Assembly (NCBI GenBank): GCA_015660855.1 | Contig: JACSDG010000002.1 | Span: 1-60,095, forward strand | Direction of reading: 5' to 3' | Length of the DNA stretch: 60,095 bases | Source of the DNA: Magnetococcales bacterium | Lineage (GTDB): Bacteria; Pseudomonadota; Magnetococcia; Magnetococcales; UBA8363 | Position numbers and translations under genes: made by a program | In this document: in pieces, positions 34,645 through 44,400 of the stretch | Layout of the letters: every line of letters begins with the position of its first letter | How positions within the stretch are numbered: position 1 is the stretch's first letter | The notes under the pieces: generated by a model | Told to the model about the DNA's origin: nothing | Seen by the model: only the letters and a program-made list of their open reading frames with translations | Databases searched by the model: none

Positions 34645-36012
34645 TTAAAAGGCGATCATTCGTCGAACCATGGCCAGAGGGCGGCGCAAAAGATAATAAA
34701 ACAGCGATACCTGTTGGCCATGGATTCTGGCCGACCCGCGCAAACCCAGTCTGGGTGGCGGAACGCCACGAGCAAAATCACCTTTGAGCCGATACGACAG
34801 CACCCCTTCGGTGGTCAGATCCGCCCGGTAGCTCAAATAACGCAGTCGGGCCGGAAAGACAAGGCCGGGATCTGCGGCGGGAAACAGTTCGATTTCAGCT
34901 CCGGGGGCCAAGGTGATGGCGTCGGCCACGGGAAGATTGATTTCCAGTTCCACCTGTTTGGGATCGGCCAGCATCATGATGCGTTCACCAATGGTCACGG
35001 GACGACCTATCCAATCGTTGGCATCGGTGAAGACAGCCACCCCATCGCGAACGGCATATAATCGAGTCCGCTCCAACTGCTGGCGAATGTAAACCAAGTC
35101 GGCACCGCGCTGCTCCATACGTCCTTTCAGGAGGGCGATTCTGGCGGTATCCCGGGTATTGTGCAGTGCGGTTTGTACCGCCTGACGATGTTCGGCCCGC
35201 ACCACATCGAGTTCGTTTTGGGTCACCGCCAGAAGGTTGTCCAATTTTTTGGAATCCAGGCGCAACAACAGTTGCCCCACTTTGACCGTTTCATTGGGTG
35301 TGACATAAAATTCGTCCACCACCCCATCGATGGCAGCGCGGACCACGACCGGGGCATGGGCGACCACCTCACCGGGAGCCAGAACCGACTGTCGCATAGG
35401 CACCAATGCCAGCCCGAGCAGCAAAATCACCACCAGGAGCTGTCGGGCGCGGGGCCATTTTTCGCGCAGGCGTCGCCATGGGCTGCGCCGGGCCAACAAC
35501 CCCCACCACACCGGGGCCATGGTGACGCCCAACTGCTCAAGGATGAGTTGCTCCGCCGGGGTCCAGGGTTCTTCGCGGGCCAAAAGAACCCCTCCCACCG
35601 GGGGAACCGTCGGGGGGGTCGCATTTCCGGGGAGGGCAACGGGAAGCCAAAGTCCATGTTGGGATAACCATTCGTGCCACGAACTCCCCAAATCGGGCGG
35701 CAGATCGGATAAGGTGATGGGGGTGGCGTTTTGGATGGCACGGCCCTCCAAATAGCGACAGACCGAGGTAAGCCATTGCACCAGGGGGACATCCCGATCC
35801 AGGATCGGCAATCCCGAAAGGGCATCGATACCTCCCGAACGGCCACCCCAACCCGAACGCCACAGGGCTGCCTGGCGATAGCTGACCAGATAAATCACCT
35901 CGTTGACCACCGAATAGTGAAACTCTTCGAGGGTGCTTGCGGTGCAGAACCTTTTTTGCAGATTGAGCAGGGCACCCAGGGTCGCATCCAGGGTATCGGT
36001 GGGGGCGTTCAT
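34645..36012 (-). CDS. HlyD-family adaptor with N-terminal GAF-like domain
   Basis: A 455-residue protein. Residues 1-170 are a cytoplasmic GAF-like sensor domain (LEEFHYSVVNEVIYLVSYRQ, then TPAEQLILEQLGVTMAPVW). One membrane span lies at 190-206, and the periplasmic HlyD/MFP part has lipoyl motifs (VVRAAIDGVVDEFYVTPNE, then LLRLDSKKLDNL) and a coiled coil. A cytoplasmic sensor on an adaptor is unusual and hints at regulated export. Overlaps the upstream HlyD gene by four bases (ATGA); nearly abuts the M50 gene. Confidence 0.85.
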   Translation of the reverse strand: MNAPTDTLDATLGALLNLQKRFCTASTLEEFHYSVVNEVIYLVSYRQAALWRSGWGGRSGGIDALSGLPILDRDVPLVQWLTSVCRYLEGRAIQNATPITLSDLPPDLGSSWHEWLSQHGLWLPVALPGNATPPTVPPVGGVLLAREEPWTPAEQLILEQLGVTMAPVWWGLLARRSPWRRLREKWPRARQLLVVILLLGLALVPMRQSVLAPGEVVAHAPVVVRAAIDGVVDEFYVTPNETVKVGQLLLRLDSKKLDNLLAVTQNELDVVRAEHRQAVQTALHNTRDTARIALLKGRMEQRGADLVYIRQQLERTRLYAVRDGVAVFTDANDWIGRPVTIGERIMMLADPKQVELEINLPVADAITLAPGAEIELFPAADPGLVFPARLRYLSYRADLTTEGVLSYRLKGDFARGVPPPRLGLRGSARIHGQQVSLFYYLLRRPLAMVRRMIAF

Positions 36013-36815
36013 GGTTTGGCAGCGGGTTGTTGGCGCATGCCCGAAAGGATGCGTCCGCTCATGCCGGGACTGAGTTCGGGAAATTGACCGATGATTTCCC
36101 CGGTGACCTTGACATGCTGACTGATGGCGTCAATCCTGGCACCAAAGGTAAGGATTCGGGCCGGATAACTTTTCCCGGTTTCGTCGATGCGAACCAGCAG
36201 ACGATCCTGCTTGTGCAAGCGTTGCAACCAGCGGGAAGGCATGTTGAAGGCCAATTCCAAAACACGGGGGTCCAAAATTTCTACCAGGGCCTCTCCGGAT
36301 TTGACATACTGGTGTTCTCGCACCGGCAAGGTCACCAATTGGCCCGCAAACGGGGCTGAAATCCGACAGCCTTCGATCTCGGTTTGGATGATGACCATCT
36401 CGGCCTGGGCTTTTTCCTCTTCGGCCTTGGCCGTAACGATCTCCATCTTGCTGGTGACGTTAAGCTGGTCGAGGCGACCGAGGACCTTAGCTTTGGCACT
36501 CTCCGCCGACAGCACCGCCTTGGCCCGGTTCAACTTGGCCAGTTGAATGCCGCAGTATAACTCCACCAGGAGATCGCCTTTAGCAAACCAATCCCCTTCG
36601 CGAAACGGCAATTTGACGATGCGCGCGGCGATTTCGGCGGAAAGGGTAGTAAACTGCCGCGCGATCAATTCCACCCGCACGTCGGCCTCCTCGGAGGCAG
36701 GAGAGGGAGAGGAGGTCACAGGCTCTTCGGTCGGTTTATCGGTGGAATCAGCGGCCCAGACCAGGCATGGAAGCGCGAGCAGCAAAAAAGTCCACAACCA
36801 CAAACCACAGCGCAT
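36009..36815 (-). CDS. HlyD/RND-type periplasmic adaptor
   Basis: A 268-residue periplasmic adaptor. It starts with a signal peptide (MRCGLWLWTFLLLALPCLVWA), then a lipoyl motif (ARIVKLPFREGDWFAKGDLL), coiled coil, second lipoyl motif (ISAPFAGQLVTLPVREHQYV) and a beta-barrel ending PELSPGMSGRI. The ATG at 36815 is used because the signal peptide begins there; an upstream in-frame region is not protein-like. First gene of the operon with the GAF/HlyD and M50/HlyD genes. Confidence 0.85.
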   Translation of the reverse strand: MRCGLWLWTFLLLALPCLVWAADSTDKPTEEPVTSSPSPASEEADVRVELIARQFTTLSAEIAARIVKLPFREGDWFAKGDLLVELYCGIQLAKLNRAKAVLSAESAKAKVLGRLDQLNVTSKMEIVTAKAEEEKAQAEMVIIQTEIEGCRISAPFAGQLVTLPVREHQYVKSGEALVEILDPRVLELAFNMPSRWLQRLHKQDRLLVRIDETGKSYPARILTFGARIDAISQHVKVTGEIIGQFPELSPGMSGRILSGMRQQPAAKP

Positions 36816-36944
36816 CAATCGGGTATTCCGCCTTTTTCCATTGGCCAGGAAACTTACGTTACTGTATATATGCTCAGGGTGTCTTTGGCTCGACCCGATT
36901 GCAGACAAACATTCCACCGCTCTCTGCCAACCGTTGGATTCGCC

Positions 36945-37301
36945 ATGCGCCGAGACGTTCGTCACAGATGCCACCCTGTTTGTTGGGGGGTGATGTTGGT
37001 TCTGGCCAACGTATGGTTTTCCGGCACCCCCGCCGCCTTTGGGGATGGTAGCAAAAATGCCCCGGAGAAGAAAGGATTCAACACCGGCCAAGCAATGGAA
37101 GAACCGCAAGTCTCCGAAGGGCTTTTGGGGGCCGATCTAGAGTCTGGCAGTTCGTTTGGTGGATTTGAAACGGGTAACGGAGAAATCGAACCCGATGACG
37201 GGCCGGAGTTGGGTGTTTGCCGTCCCAGACATGGCGTCACGTTTTGGGATGTTTGGGGCGAATGCCTTTCCGAAAGGCGCACACGCATCATGGGAGAATA
37301 A
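36945..37301 (+). CDS. possible small secreted acidic protein
   Basis: A 118-residue reading frame with a fair signal sequence (PVCWGVMLVLANVWFSGTPA, cleavage near AAFGD) and an acidic, glycine- and glutamate-rich mature part with two Cys. It sits in the 587-base region between the divergent adaptor operon and the channel gene. No clear ribosome site and no homology I recognise, so it could be a chance frame. Confidence 0.35.
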   Translation: MRRDVRHRCHPVCWGVMLVLANVWFSGTPAAFGDGSKNAPEKKGFNTGQAMEEPQVSEGLLGADLESGSSFGGFETGNGEIEPDDGPELGVCRPRHGVTFWDVWGECLSERRTRIMGE

Positions 37302-37402
37302 AACGAAGCCAACCCGCCTGCCGTTCCCGAATACTCAATGGTTTCCGGCTTGACCTGGACCAACTGGGGCCGACGCTTTGCCATCAAGGCTGTGGATTGT
37401 TT

Positions 37403-39529
37403 ATGAGCAAAACCAGATTTTTCTTGGTCATGGTGCTGGGGGTGACACTGTTGTCGGTCGCATTGTATTTGGCTTGGCGTATTCCCGAAAAAAAGGAAGT
37501 ACTGATGATTGGGCTGGGTGGGCCTATGAGCGGTACCTATAATAAGATTGGGCATTCCATGCGCAGGGGAGTGGAGTTGGCCATCAAGGACATCAACAAA
37601 AGCGATGCTCTCAAAAAGTATGAGTTCAGACTGGCCGTAGTTGACGACCACAGCGCAACCAATGCCAACGTTGGTGCCGAGAACGCCGCCCGCAAACTGG
37701 TCGCGATACCCAATCTTACGGCAGTTATTGGCCATTATTTCAGCGGCGCGTCCAGAGAGGCGGGTGACGTTTACCGGACGCACTCGATTCCCTTCGTCAC
37801 CCCATCGGCCACACTGCCATCGTTGACGGCCAACAATGAATGGGCGTTCGGCATCATGCCGGACGATTATTATCAATCCACATTCCTGGCCAACTATGTA
37901 CTCCACGGACTTAATCGGAAAACAATATCCATTATTCATTCCAAGGATTCCTATGGCACTTCCCTGACCGATTTTTTTGTCAAGGAACTCAAGATCAATA
38001 ATGTTACTCCGGTGGCCAATGTAGAAATAGACCAAAAGGATCTAAAACCGGAAACGTTGAAGACGTGGATGGATGATTTTTCCAAGTCGGATATCATTTT
38101 TTTGGCCATGAACTATGTCCATGCCGCAAAAATAATCCAGTATATGCGAAAAAACGGCATTAATACCGATTTTATCGGTCCGGAAAGCCTTGGCGGTACC
38201 CATTTTATTCAGGAGGCGGGGATCTATGCCGAAGGCGTCTACGCGGTGACCCCCTATCTGCCAAGTCTGTTCGGAGAGGAATCCAAACATTATCAGAGCA
38301 ACTTTATCAAAGAGTTTCAAATGGAACCCGACTGGGTCTCCACCTATTCCTACGAAGCGGTCCAACTGATTGCCTACGCCATTGGCAATGTGGGTCGGGA
38401 TACCACCAAAATACGCGGTTTCATGCGCAAGATGATTTCGCTTCAGGAGGCCATGCCCAGCATTGCCGGAGCACTTTATTTTAACCAGACCGGATCCTCG
38501 CGCCGCGACCTGTCGGTAGGGCAGGTCAAACAGGGACGCTATGGTCCGGCCCGGTTTCAGTTAACCCATGTCAAGTACCAGGAACTGGCCAAGGCCAAAA
38601 TAGAAAAGGAAAAAGAAAAAACAGAAATTTTTACCATGGATGGCCTTTACATGAAACGGGCCACCGTAGTCTACACAGGGATCTATGTCAGCGAAATCAA
38701 ATCATTCGACCCGGTCGAGGGCAGTTTTATTGCCGATTTCAATCTATGGTTCCGCTGGGATCCGGGGAAGAACAGTGCCCTTGACTTTGAAATGACCTAT
38801 GGAAAAGTATTGACCGCCAACATTATGGAAAAATATTTCGACGAAGGCACCAATAATAATTTCATTTCCTATGCCGTGTCCGCAAAAATGACGGATCAAT
38901 TTCCTTTGCAGGAATACCCATTCGATGTGCAAATCTTAAAAATACGTATCAAACCAAAAATGAAAACCAATGAAGACTTGATCCTTGTCACCGACATTGA
39001 CGATGACACCGTCTTGAAAAAATCGTTAGCTTTCGGACCCTGGAAAGATGTTGATCATTTTCAGTTTACCAGCTCCAAGGATTTTCTTTGGAGCTACCGT
39101 AATCCAAAGTATGATCTAAAGCTTTTCTCTCTGGAGCACTCTCAGTACAGTTATCATGTTATCCTAAAGAGGGATTCTACGGCCTACATCATCACATTTC
39201 TTCCGCTCATGGTCCTCGTGGGGACCGCCTACCTGATTTTTACCCTGGACTTCGATGTGTTTTCCTCCCGCTACTCCATGGGAACCATGTCCATATTGAG
39301 TGCCATGTCGTATCATAATGTCAACAAGCTGGGCGTAGGCTATCTCGTCCGTGGCGATCTGTTTTTTCTGTCGGCCTATTTTTTGTTCTTTTGCACCATT
39401 CTGGAGACTTCCGTAGCGAGTTATCTGAAAAAAATAAAAGAAGAGGAACTGGCCTACCGCTTGGACATCGTCTCCATGATACTCTATCCCATAGGAGTTG
39501 GAATTTCCTTGTGGATCATACTGAAATAA
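37403..39529 (+). CDS. periplasmic-binding domain fused to a pentameric ligand-gated ion channel
   Basis: A 708-residue membrane receptor. A signal anchor (about 7-25) is followed by a type I periplasmic binding domain of the LivJ/amino-acid receptor kind (about 33-400; IGLGGPMSGTYNKIG, VVDDHSATNANVGAENAARK, VIGHYFSGASREAG, SIIHSKDSYGTSL). Residues 420-590 are a Cys-loop-type extracellular beta sandwich (VVYTGIYVSEIKSFDPVEG, FIADFNLWFRWDP, FPLQEYPFDVQ) lacking the Cys pair, as in prokaryotic members. Four membrane helices follow (about 595-616, 624-642, 653-675, 688-706). It should gate ions in response to a small solute bound in the periplasm, a bacterial analogue of a ligand-binding ion channel. 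The ATG at 37403 directly precedes the signal anchor. It is followed 10 bases later by the chemoreceptor-like gene. Confidence 0.88.
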   Translation: MSKTRFFLVMVLGVTLLSVALYLAWRIPEKKEVLMIGLGGPMSGTYNKIGHSMRRGVELAIKDINKSDALKKYEFRLAVVDDHSATNANVGAENAARKLVAIPNLTAVIGHYFSGASREAGDVYRTHSIPFVTPSATLPSLTANNEWAFGIMPDDYYQSTFLANYVLHGLNRKTISIIHSKDSYGTSLTDFFVKELKINNVTPVANVEIDQKDLKPETLKTWMDDFSKSDIIFLAMNYVHAAKIIQYMRKNGINTDFIGPESLGGTHFIQEAGIYAEGVYAVTPYLPSLFGEESKHYQSNFIKEFQMEPDWVSTYSYEAVQLIAYAIGNVGRDTTKIRGFMRKMISLQEAMPSIAGALYFNQTGSSRRDLSVGQVKQGRYGPARFQLTHVKYQELAKAKIEKEKEKTEIFTMDGLYMKRATVVYTGIYVSEIKSFDPVEGSFIADFNLWFRWDPGKNSALDFEMTYGKVLTANIMEKYFDEGTNNNFISYAVSAKMTDQFPLQEYPFDVQILKIRIKPKMKTNEDLILVTDIDDDTVLKKSLAFGPWKDVDHFQFTSSKDFLWSYRNPKYDLKLFSLEHSQYSYHVILKRDSTAYIITFLPLMVLVGTAYLIFTLDFDVFSSRYSMGTMSILSAMSYHNVNKLGVGYLVRGDLFFLSAYFLFFCTILETSVASYLKKIKEEELAYRLDIVSMILYPIGVGISLWIILK

Positions 39530-39539
39530 TTGGGCAATC

Positions 39540-41264
39540 ATGTTAAAAAAACTGAAACTGTCAACCCATTTATTTATCATTCTCGCGTTTGTCGAGCTGG
39601 TCGCCCTGATCATGGGAAATTTGTCACTGCAAGTGACTTATCGCCTGGAACATCGCATCACCAGCCTCGACGGAATACATCTTCCCCTGATCTTTGCTGT
39701 ATCGGAAGCCTCTCGACTGCAAATGAACCAGGCCATGCGCATGAACGAAATATTGTTGTATGCACAAATCGATGACCGGCAAAATTTTGAAATCGCCAAT
39801 GATGGCTATATCCACGCCGGAAAACAGTTGAACGATGTGGTGATCGAGGCCAAACACATCATCCAAAAAAGCCTGGAGGTTCCAGACTCGGACAGCGAAA
39901 AAAATCAACTGGAAAAAGTCCGACTTGTCCTAGGTGACCTGGAAAAAATCCACGGTAGTTACGAGCATCTGTGTGGCAGCATCATTCGTAACCAGTTCAA
40001 GTTCAGATTTTTGACCAAGGCGGGGATTATCACCGGCAACGCCACCCAGACCATGGAGCAGGCGGAAAGGGAATATCAACAATTGCTGAGTAAAAACACT
40101 TCCGAACTGGATGATGAAACAAAACGATTGGAAGCCAAAATCAAGGAAGCTTTTTATGTCACCAAGGATATGGTCCGCGACCTTTCCGAACAAACCGCCA
40201 AAGAGCACAAGACAGCCTTTTCCCTTTTTATCCTCACCATGGTGATCATGACGGTGGGTGGACTATTTTTGGTTTTCACCATTTTTCATATCAACAACAC
40301 CCGATCCAGAGAGTTGTCCAACACCATTAAAAAATTGGCACTCCCTTTTCGGGAGAACGCCGCCTCTCTGCTCCGGATCATTCAGGATTTGGATCACGCC
40401 CTGTCCCAACTGTTCACCAATAACAGCAAACTGATGGATACCGTGGGTCAATCGGAACTTTCACTGACCAAACTGGAATCCTTAGCCGCCAGTTCTGCTC
40501 GATCCACGTCGGAAACCAAAGTGCTGGTCAACGAGAATGCCCGCAAACTCGATGATTCGGATCGATCCATTGCGGTATTCGCCGAGGTTTCATCAAGGTC
40601 CATGGCAGCGGGAAACCAGATTCAAAAGGGGGCGTTGAATCTCGGTCAGTTTGCACTGCAAATGCACCTCCTGGCCACCAGTGCCAGTGCCGAGGCTTCG
40701 CGGTCGGACGCTTCCCGTGGGTTCGTCGTCTTTACCGAAGAGCTTAAAAACATGGCACAAAAGGTAATGCTCTCCGCCGAGGAAATCGCCCAAACCGCTC
40801 AGGCCACAGTCCTGGATATCCAATCGGGACGGGACGGAGTCGAGGGGGCCAGAAGAACGTTTCAAGACATGGCCAATACCGCCGAACGCTTAAAAATCGA
40901 GGCCGAGAACATCATGGCGGCGTCGCACTATCAAACCGAACTGGTTGGCTCGGTCCAGAGGGATACGGTCCGGTTGCGTGAAGGGTTTTCTTTCTATAAC
41001 AAAACGCTGGAAGAAAGTGCCGAGGCCTGCCGCATGTTTCGCGTCCAAACCGATGCCATCTCTGATCTTCTTAAAAAAATGACGGTAGTGTTCGATGAAC
41101 GCCGTCAGCGGGTCGAACTCAAAATAGAGGGGCAAGACTCCCCCTTGTTGGTTCCCGACCTCATTCCCGAAACCAATATCCCGCGCAAACCTTTCGATGG
41201 GGGTGACCTCAAGGTCGAGGGGGGGATACTCAAAATGAACAATAACCCCCAGGAAAAAAACTGA
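39540..41264 (+). CDS. degenerate methyl-accepting chemotaxis-like protein
   Basis: A 574-residue protein with two membrane helices (about 10-27 and 226-248) around a helical periplasmic domain of about 200 residues, and a long cytoplasmic coiled coil. The hairpin tip that normally binds CheA and CheW is only dimly seen: GQFALQMHLLATSASAEASR then SRGFVVFTEELKNMA, where usual receptors have NLLALNAAIEAARAGE and GFAVVA. No HAMP domain is obvious. It may signal to a different partner. The 10-base gap to the channel gene suggests one transcript and a joint role. Confidence 0.8.
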   Translation: MLKKLKLSTHLFIILAFVELVALIMGNLSLQVTYRLEHRITSLDGIHLPLIFAVSEASRLQMNQAMRMNEILLYAQIDDRQNFEIANDGYIHAGKQLNDVVIEAKHIIQKSLEVPDSDSEKNQLEKVRLVLGDLEKIHGSYEHLCGSIIRNQFKFRFLTKAGIITGNATQTMEQAEREYQQLLSKNTSELDDETKRLEAKIKEAFYVTKDMVRDLSEQTAKEHKTAFSLFILTMVIMTVGGLFLVFTIFHINNTRSRELSNTIKKLALPFRENAASLLRIIQDLDHALSQLFTNNSKLMDTVGQSELSLTKLESLAASSARSTSETKVLVNENARKLDDSDRSIAVFAEVSSRSMAAGNQIQKGALNLGQFALQMHLLATSASAEASRSDASRGFVVFTEELKNMAQKVMLSAEEIAQTAQATVLDIQSGRDGVEGARRTFQDMANTAERLKIEAENIMAASHYQTELVGSVQRDTVRLREGFSFYNKTLEESAEACRMFRVQTDAISDLLKKMTVVFDERRQRVELKIEGQDSPLLVPDLIPETNIPRKPFDGGDLKVEGGILKMNNNPQEKN

Positions 41265-41287
41265 GAGGCTGTCTAAAAACCCCGAAA

Positions 41288-41410
41288 TCAGGCCAGATCG
41301 GCACCGGAATCCGCGAGGAATTCCTGGAAAATGGCTTCCATGCCTGAAGTGTCATGGGCAAAACGAAGATCAAGGCCAGTCAACGCATCACGAACGTGGT
41401 TGGTTTTCAA
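41288..41410 (-). CDS. possible 40-residue frame overlapping the giant gene's 3' end
   Basis: Starting at TTG 41410 a 40-residue peptide (KTNHVRDALTGLDLRF and AIFQEFLADSGADLA) runs past the giant gene stop in the +1 frame. It looks protein-like and could be a small gene, a lost C-terminus of the giant protein reached by a frameshift, or a remnant of another gene. No ribosome site is seen. Confidence 0.25.
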   Translation of the reverse strand: MKTNHVRDALTGLDLRFAHDTSGMEAIFQEFLADSGADLA

Positions 41411-44400
41411 TCATATTCTTAAGCATCAACAAGCTCGCCTCATGAAACCCAAGGCGGCCAAACTGACGCAGCTGCGCCGTCAGGGAGCGTTTGCCAAAGG
41501 CGTCCCTGGCGGGTTCATCAGACAAACTCGATCTTTTCCCCCCAAGTCTTTTGGCCACCCCCTCATCGGATTGATCGGCATCGACCTCCCCATCGACGTT
41601 GTTCCTGGTAACCGTTCCACCAGAGGAATCCCCTTCCATGGATTTTTCCCCGGCGGAAAGTTCCTCCTCTTCCGGTTGGGATGAAGAACCCGATGTCATG
41701 ACCTCTGGAGGAGTGCCAGAATCACCGAATCCCTGGACCGCCGCAGCACCTTCTTTTTGCGCCCCCGCATCACCAAATCCTTCAACAACCACAGGTGCCA
41801 CCGCCTCGGTATTGCCAGCCAACCCTTCGACGGCTCCCCTTTGTTCGGTCGCACCACTGTCCGAAAAACCTTGTACAGCAACAGGGGAAACCTTTTCATC
41901 GACGCCGCCGCTGAACCCCTTCACGACCACGGGTGCATTGCCCTGACTCATTGCGAAATTCGCATTTCCCATCGTGCCCGAATTGGCTCGATTGCTGTCA
42001 GGACCGGAATCGGCAAAATGTCTTTCACCGCCCGAACCGACACCACTTTCCGAACCCTGGCTTCTGACACCGCCACTCCCCCCTTCCGTTTTGGCCCCCG
42101 CATCTTTTGAAATGGTGGACTCAGAAGCGGTTGTGACAGAAACAGTGGCTGCAACTTCGGGAGTGGGAGCGACCGCAACGGGCACGGGCGCAACCGCAAC
42201 AGGGGCGGCGACAACCTCCGACCCGAAACTCAAAAGACTGTTTGTTACCGACTCAGCGGGAGAGGCACTGTCAAAGTTGGCAAGAGTACCGCTGCCCATT
42301 CCTGAGTTGTTGGCCACGGAATCGCTTCGGACTTCCCTGTTTCCGGCACGGCCATCATCACCGATCACCGGAGGTGGCACCGAGGGCAAAGAGGGTGGCA
42401 GGGCTTCGACGTGAATTTTAAAATCAACGACAGCACGAACACCGGCAATATCCGTGGCGGTCACCCGAATGGAATGGGTACCAGAAACGGTAGGGATGCT
42501 GCTGAAAGTCATGTTCCGGGCATCAAACCTCAACCATCCTGGGAGAGGGAAACCATCCGCAAAGCCCGCCGAAAGGGTCAAGGTATCCCCGGCATCCCGA
42601 TCGCTAAACAGTCCCTTTGGGAGTTCCAGGGTAAAGGGTTGGGCCTCCCTCGCGGCAAAATCCGGTATGACCCCATAGGCCACCGGGGCATCGTTGACAT
42701 TGGCGACTTGAAGTTGCAACGTTTCCTGCGCCGTGGCTCCACGTTCGTCGGCCACCGTGACCCGGAGTTCCAAAGCACCCACGTCGGCATTGCGGGGGGT
42801 GCCGCTCCAGGTCCGAGTGGCGGCATCGAAAGACAACCAACCCGGCAAAGGTGAACCATCGGCCTGGGTGGCGGTGTAGGTCAACGTCGTCCCCGCATCG
42901 ACATCGATGAAGGCGTCGGCGGGGATCTGCCAGGAAAAATAGGCATCCTGCGTCGCCACCTGACGGGCCAAAGGAATCGCCCCGACGGGGTCATCATGGG
43001 CACCGTTGATCGTGATGGTCAACACGGCAGTATCGGTCAGGGCACCGTCGGACAAAGTATAGTTGAAAGCCTCGGTCAAACTTTGGCCCGCCCGCAACCC
43101 CTGAACCATGGCGTTGGCATCATCCACCACATAGGTATAACTGCCGTCGCCGTGGAGGGTAAGGGCACCGTAGGAGCCTGCCATCGTGCCACCAACACCC
43201 CCTGCCGTTCCCGTCCCTTCGACGGCCCCACGGCGAACGCCGGTGATGGTTTTGACGGTCCCCGCATCGACATCGGTGTCGTTGGCAAGGACGTTGCCCA
43301 TAGCGTTGCTGCCAGGCAGGATACCGACTTCGGTGGCACTGCCGGAATCGTCGATACCCACCGGGGTTTCATTGATATTGGTAACGGTAAAGGCGATCGC
43401 CTGGGAAGCGGTCAGATGACCCGCGCCGTTGTCCGTGGCGGTGACGATGACGATGACATCATAGACATTGTTACCACCCACATCGCCAAGGATTTCAAAG
43501 TTGGGGGCACCCCGAAAAGAAATCGCCCCCGTGCCAGCATTGATAGCAAACAATCCGGCATCGGCCCCGGAAAGGCTCCAGGAAAGGGTGTCATTTTCGG
43601 GATCGATACCGGTGGCGACAGAGACAATCCCAGAGGTGTTTTCAACGACCGCCACCTGGGTTGCCGAAGTCAGCGTCGGGGCATCGTTGACTCCGGTGAA
43701 GGTCAGGATCCTGGAAACGGTAGCTGTAAGAACGCCAGCCCCCTCCCTATCCGAATTGCCGTCGGTCAGAGTCAACGTCACCGTCCGATTCGCAAGGTTG
43801 GGATCGTTGCCATTGGTGTTTTGATAGGTGATGGATTGCAAGGCCAACTGGTAGGCCGATTTGGCAGCGGTACCACTCAAGGTCAAGGTGCCCGCATTCC
43901 AGGAACCGGTAATGCCATTTTGATTGGTAAAGGCCAACACATCCTCACCGGCGACATAATTTCCCGAAATGACAACCCTTGCCCCGGTCATATTGGTGTC
44001 ATCGACATCATTCAAGACCCACCCTGCGTCCAGGACAACAGCCCCATCGCCTTCGGTATAAGCCAATGGTAACAAAGTACCGATCACGGTCGGGGCATCG
44101 TTGACCCCGGTGATGACGATGGTTCGGGTCGCGGTGGCGGTGAGGGTACCAGCCCCCTCCCCGTCCGAATTGCCATCGGTCACGGTAAACGTCACCGTCC
44201 GGTTCAACACATTGGGATCGTTGACGTTGGTGTTTTTATAGGTTACCGATTGCAAGGCGGTCTGGTAGTCGGCTTTGGAAGCGGTGCCGCTCAAGGTCAA
44301 AGTCCCCGCGTTCCAGGTACCGGTGATGCCATTTTGATCGGTAAAGGCCAACACATCTTCACCGGCGACATAATTCCCGGAAATCACCACTACCGCCCCG

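Noticed and set aside
36962-38035. A 357-codon minus-strand frame.
   Set aside because: It overlaps the channel gene antisense and the upstream region and has no domain; the plus-strand channel gene is clearly real.
41265-41285. GAGGCTGTCTAAAAAC as an insertion-sequence terminus.
   Set aside because: It resembles some IS ends, but no matching inverted end or transposase was found.
41388-42400. RTX nonapeptide repeats were sought at the giant protein's C-terminus.
   Set aside because: No GGxGxDxUx units occur; only Ser/Gly-rich low complexity and GF motifs are seen.
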